From: Mannheimia glucosida
Lineage (GTDB): Bacteria; Pseudomonadota; Gammaproteobacteria; Enterobacterales; Pasteurellaceae
Assembly: GCF_046267875.1 (NCBI RefSeq)
Contig: NZ_CP176502.1
Coordinates: 1,054,001 to 1,118,000 of the forward strand
Direction: 5' to 3'
Length of the DNA: 64,000 nt
Part shown: in pieces, positions 62,476-64,000 of the stretch
Layout: each line of letters opens with the position of its first letter
How positions within the stretch are numbered: position 1 is the first letter of the stretch
Position numbers and translations under genes: made by a program
Notes under the pieces: model-generated
What the model was told of the DNA's origin: nothing
Seen by the model: the letters and a program-made list of their open reading frames with translations, nothing else
Databases searched by the model: none

Positions 62476-63092
62476 TGCTTGATTTGCCAATTATCGCTTA
62501 TATTCTTATCGCTATTGCTGTGATCGCACTGATTTTCGGGGCGGTTTTAGGCTATTCCTCGATTAAACTGAAAGTTGAATCCGACCCGATTGTCGATCAA
62601 ATTGATGCCCTTTTACCCCAAAGCCAATGCGGTCAATGTGGCTACCCGGGCTGTAAGCCTTATGCTGAGGCGATTGCCAATGGTGATTCGATCACTAAAT
62701 GTGTGCCGGGTGGGCAACCTTTGGTGGTTAATCTTGCTGAACTTCTAGGAGTAGAAGTGCCGCCGATGGAAGGAATGGCAGAGCCTGAGGTGAAAGTGGC
62801 TTTTGTTATTGAAGATCTCTGCATTGGTTGTACTAAGTGCATTCAGGCTTGCCCGGTTGATGCGATTATCGGCACGAATAAAGCAATGCACACCATTATT
62901 CCGGATCTTTGCACCGGCTGTGAACTCTGTGTCGCCCCTTGCCCGACCAACTGCATTGAAATGCGACCGATTAAACCGACAACCCAATCTTGGAACTGGA
63001 AATTTGACCAAGATTTAATTATTCCGATTGTGAATACCACTGAATTGCAGAAAAAATTAGTCACCGGCGGAGGCAAAAATGAGCAATCCTAA
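62475..63092 (+). CDS. rsxB: Electron transport complex subunit RsxB (RnfB)
   Basis: A 205-residue membrane-anchored iron-sulfur protein. One N-terminal hydrophobic segment (about residues 5-25) is followed by a Cys-rich cluster site, CGQCGYPGCKPYAEAI, and two ferredoxin-type sites, CIGCTKCIQACPVD and CTGCELCVAPCPTN. Its ATG overlaps the rsxA stop by one base, and its end overlaps rsxC by 14 bases, so all are coupled. Confidence 0.97.
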   Translation: MLDLPIIAYILIAIAVIALIFGAVLGYSSIKLKVESDPIVDQIDALLPQSQCGQCGYPGCKPYAEAIANGDSITKCVPGGQPLVVNLAELLGVEVPPMEGMAEPEVKVAFVIEDLCIGCTKCIQACPVDAIIGTNKAMHTIIPDLCTGCELCVAPCPTNCIEMRPIKPTTQSWNWKFDQDLIIPIVNTTELQKKLVTGGGKNEQS

Positions 63093-64000
63093 TTTAGTGA
63101 TTGAGCGAATCCGCCAAAATAAAGAAACCGGCAAATTATGGGATTTCCCGGGTGGTATTCACCCGATGGAAAACAAATCCCAATCGAACAGCAAGCCGAT
63201 TCGCAGCTTAAATTTACCGAAATTTTTCTATGTGCCACTGGTTCAACATTCCGGCTGGGCAGGGGAATTATTAGTCAAAGTGGGCGATGTGGTGCTGAAA
63301 GGGCAACCGCTCACTAAAGGCGATCACTTCCGCCAATTACCGGTGCATAGCCCAACTTCAGGGCGAGTAATTGGGATCGAGCCTTATGTTTCCGCTCATG
63401 CCTCCGGTTTACCGGAAATAACGGTGATTATTGAAACCGATGGTAAAGATGAATGGGTAGAACGCCAGCCGATTGAGGATTTCTTAAGCCTGACAAGCGA
63501 TCAAATTATCCAAAAAGTTTACCAATATGGCATAGCCGGTTTGGGCGGAGCGGTGTTCCCAACTGCGACAAAATTAAGTTTGGCGGATAAACGCTGTAAA
63601 TTATTGGTGATTAACGGGGCAGAATGTGAGCCTTACATCACCTGTGACGATCGCTTAATGCAAGATTTCACTGCAGATCTGATCGAAGGCATTCGCATTC
63701 TGCGTTATGTGCTTCGCCCGGAAGAAGTGGTGATTGCGATTGAAGATAACAAACCACACGCTATTCAAGCTTTAGAAACCGCTTTAAAAGGCTCGAACGA
63801 TATGTTTGTGCGAGCGATTCCGACTAAATACCCGTCCGGAGCCTCTGATCAGCTTATCCAAGTATTGACCGGGCTTGAGATTCCGGCTGGCAAACGCACC
63901 ATTGAAATGGGCATTGTGATGCACAATGTCGGCACGGCGTTTGCGGTAAAACGGGCAATTATTGATGATGAACCTTTGATTGAACGGGTGGTTACGCTCA
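63079..64000 (+). CDS. rsxC: Electron transport complex subunit RsxC (RnfC), N-terminal part (cut by window edge)
   Basis: The first 307 codons of a protein that runs off the right edge. It starts MSNPNLVIERIRQNKETGKL, with WDFPGGIHPMENKSQSNSK next. The NADH/FMN-binding part is GIAGLGGAVFPTATKLS (about residues 155-171) and LLVINGAECEPYITCDDRLM, which are standard for RnfC. ATG 63079 follows GGAGG inside the end of rsxB. The iron-sulfur ferredoxin part is beyond the window. Further rsxDGE probably follow. Confidence 0.95.
   Translation, partial: MSNPNLVIERIRQNKETGKLWDFPGGIHPMENKSQSNSKPIRSLNLPKFFYVPLVQHSGWAGELLVKVGDVVLKGQPLTKGDHFRQLPVHSPTSGRVIGIEPYVSAHASGLPEITVIIETDGKDEWVERQPIEDFLSLTSDQIIQKVYQYGIAGLGGAVFPTATKLSLADKRCKLLVINGAECEPYITCDDRLMQDFTADLIEGIRILRYVLRPEEVVIAIEDNKPHAIQALETALKGSNDMFVRAIPTKYPSGASDQLIQVLTGLEIPAGKRTIEMGIVMHNVGTAFAVKRAIIDDEPLIERVVTL

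Noticed and set aside
1..64000. CRISPR array, prophage, integron or IS element
   Set aside because: No regular spaced repeats, no integrase or transposase frame, no phage structural genes.

Overview
The window reads as chromosomal DNA of a Pasteurellaceae bacterium of the Actinobacillus/Mannheimia type. The main reason is the repeated 9-10 bp word ACAAGCGGT(C), often in inverted pairs between genes and often followed by an A/T tail with TTTGCAA. This is the Apl-type DNA uptake signal; the Haemophilus-type AAGTGCGGT was not seen. The gene content agrees: focA-pflB, fhuCDBA, the trpEG-tautomerase-trpD order known from H. influenzae, pnuC, and rsxABC. Nearly all of the window is housekeeping sequence. 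I saw no prophage, integrase, IS transposase, rRNA or CRISPR array. There is one tRNA (Asp).

Layout. 1-12.5 kb: lysO (cut by the left edge), dinB, htpX, yqaA, formate metabolism (focA, pflB, pflA) interrupted by a RhuM-family gene, prlC, pheA and a ydcH-like gene. 12.6-21.6 kb: a periplasmic protein resembling the chalcone-isomerase-like family, adk, a complete ferric hydroxamate operon fhuCDBA with a Fur-like site and a leader hairpin, and ampG. 21.7-33.9 kb: metH, an A+T-rich two-gene island (a DUF4747-like protein plus a membrane protein), a small lipoprotein, a TonB receptor/binding protein/permease/ATPase import locus split by an orphan antitoxin with a shredded toxin remnant, then metF. 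34-46.8 kb: a periplasmic protein of unknown function, galE, ycaR-lpxK, clpX-clpP, a SufE/CsdE protein, tRNA-Asp, a methyltransferase, trpEG-tautomerase-trpD behind a TrpR-type operator, yciO and rluB. 46.8-64 kb: an SLC13-type permease, a large trimeric autotransporter adhesin, pnuC, malQ, purD, the ribosomal operon rpsF-priB-rpsR-rplI with an S6:S18-type leader, dnaQ, ettA and the start of rsxABC (cut by the right edge).

How the genes work together. FocA, PflB and PflA form the anaerobic pyruvate-formate branch, and an FNR-like site precedes focA. FhuCDBA imports ferric hydroxamates across both membranes. MetH and MetF make methionine and flank a BtuB-like import locus whose substrate I cannot fix. 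LpxK and YcaR sit together as in E. coli, and ClpXP is a two-gene unit. Intergenic gaps are short and mostly filled by hairpins: inverted uptake-signal pairs acting as terminators, plus palindromic elements that begin GTAGG and end CCTAC, and a CCCCTCTTTAGCAAAGAGGGG element present twice.

The best candidates for something undescribed are the DUF4747-like/membrane-protein pair (25.57-27.06 kb), the toxin-deleted addiction module inside an ABC import locus (29.66-30.05 kb), the RhuM gene and its four-hairpin leader inside the pfl locus (6.53-7.80 kb), and the 12-bp in-frame repeats that create four alternative starts for lpxK (37.46-37.50 kb).
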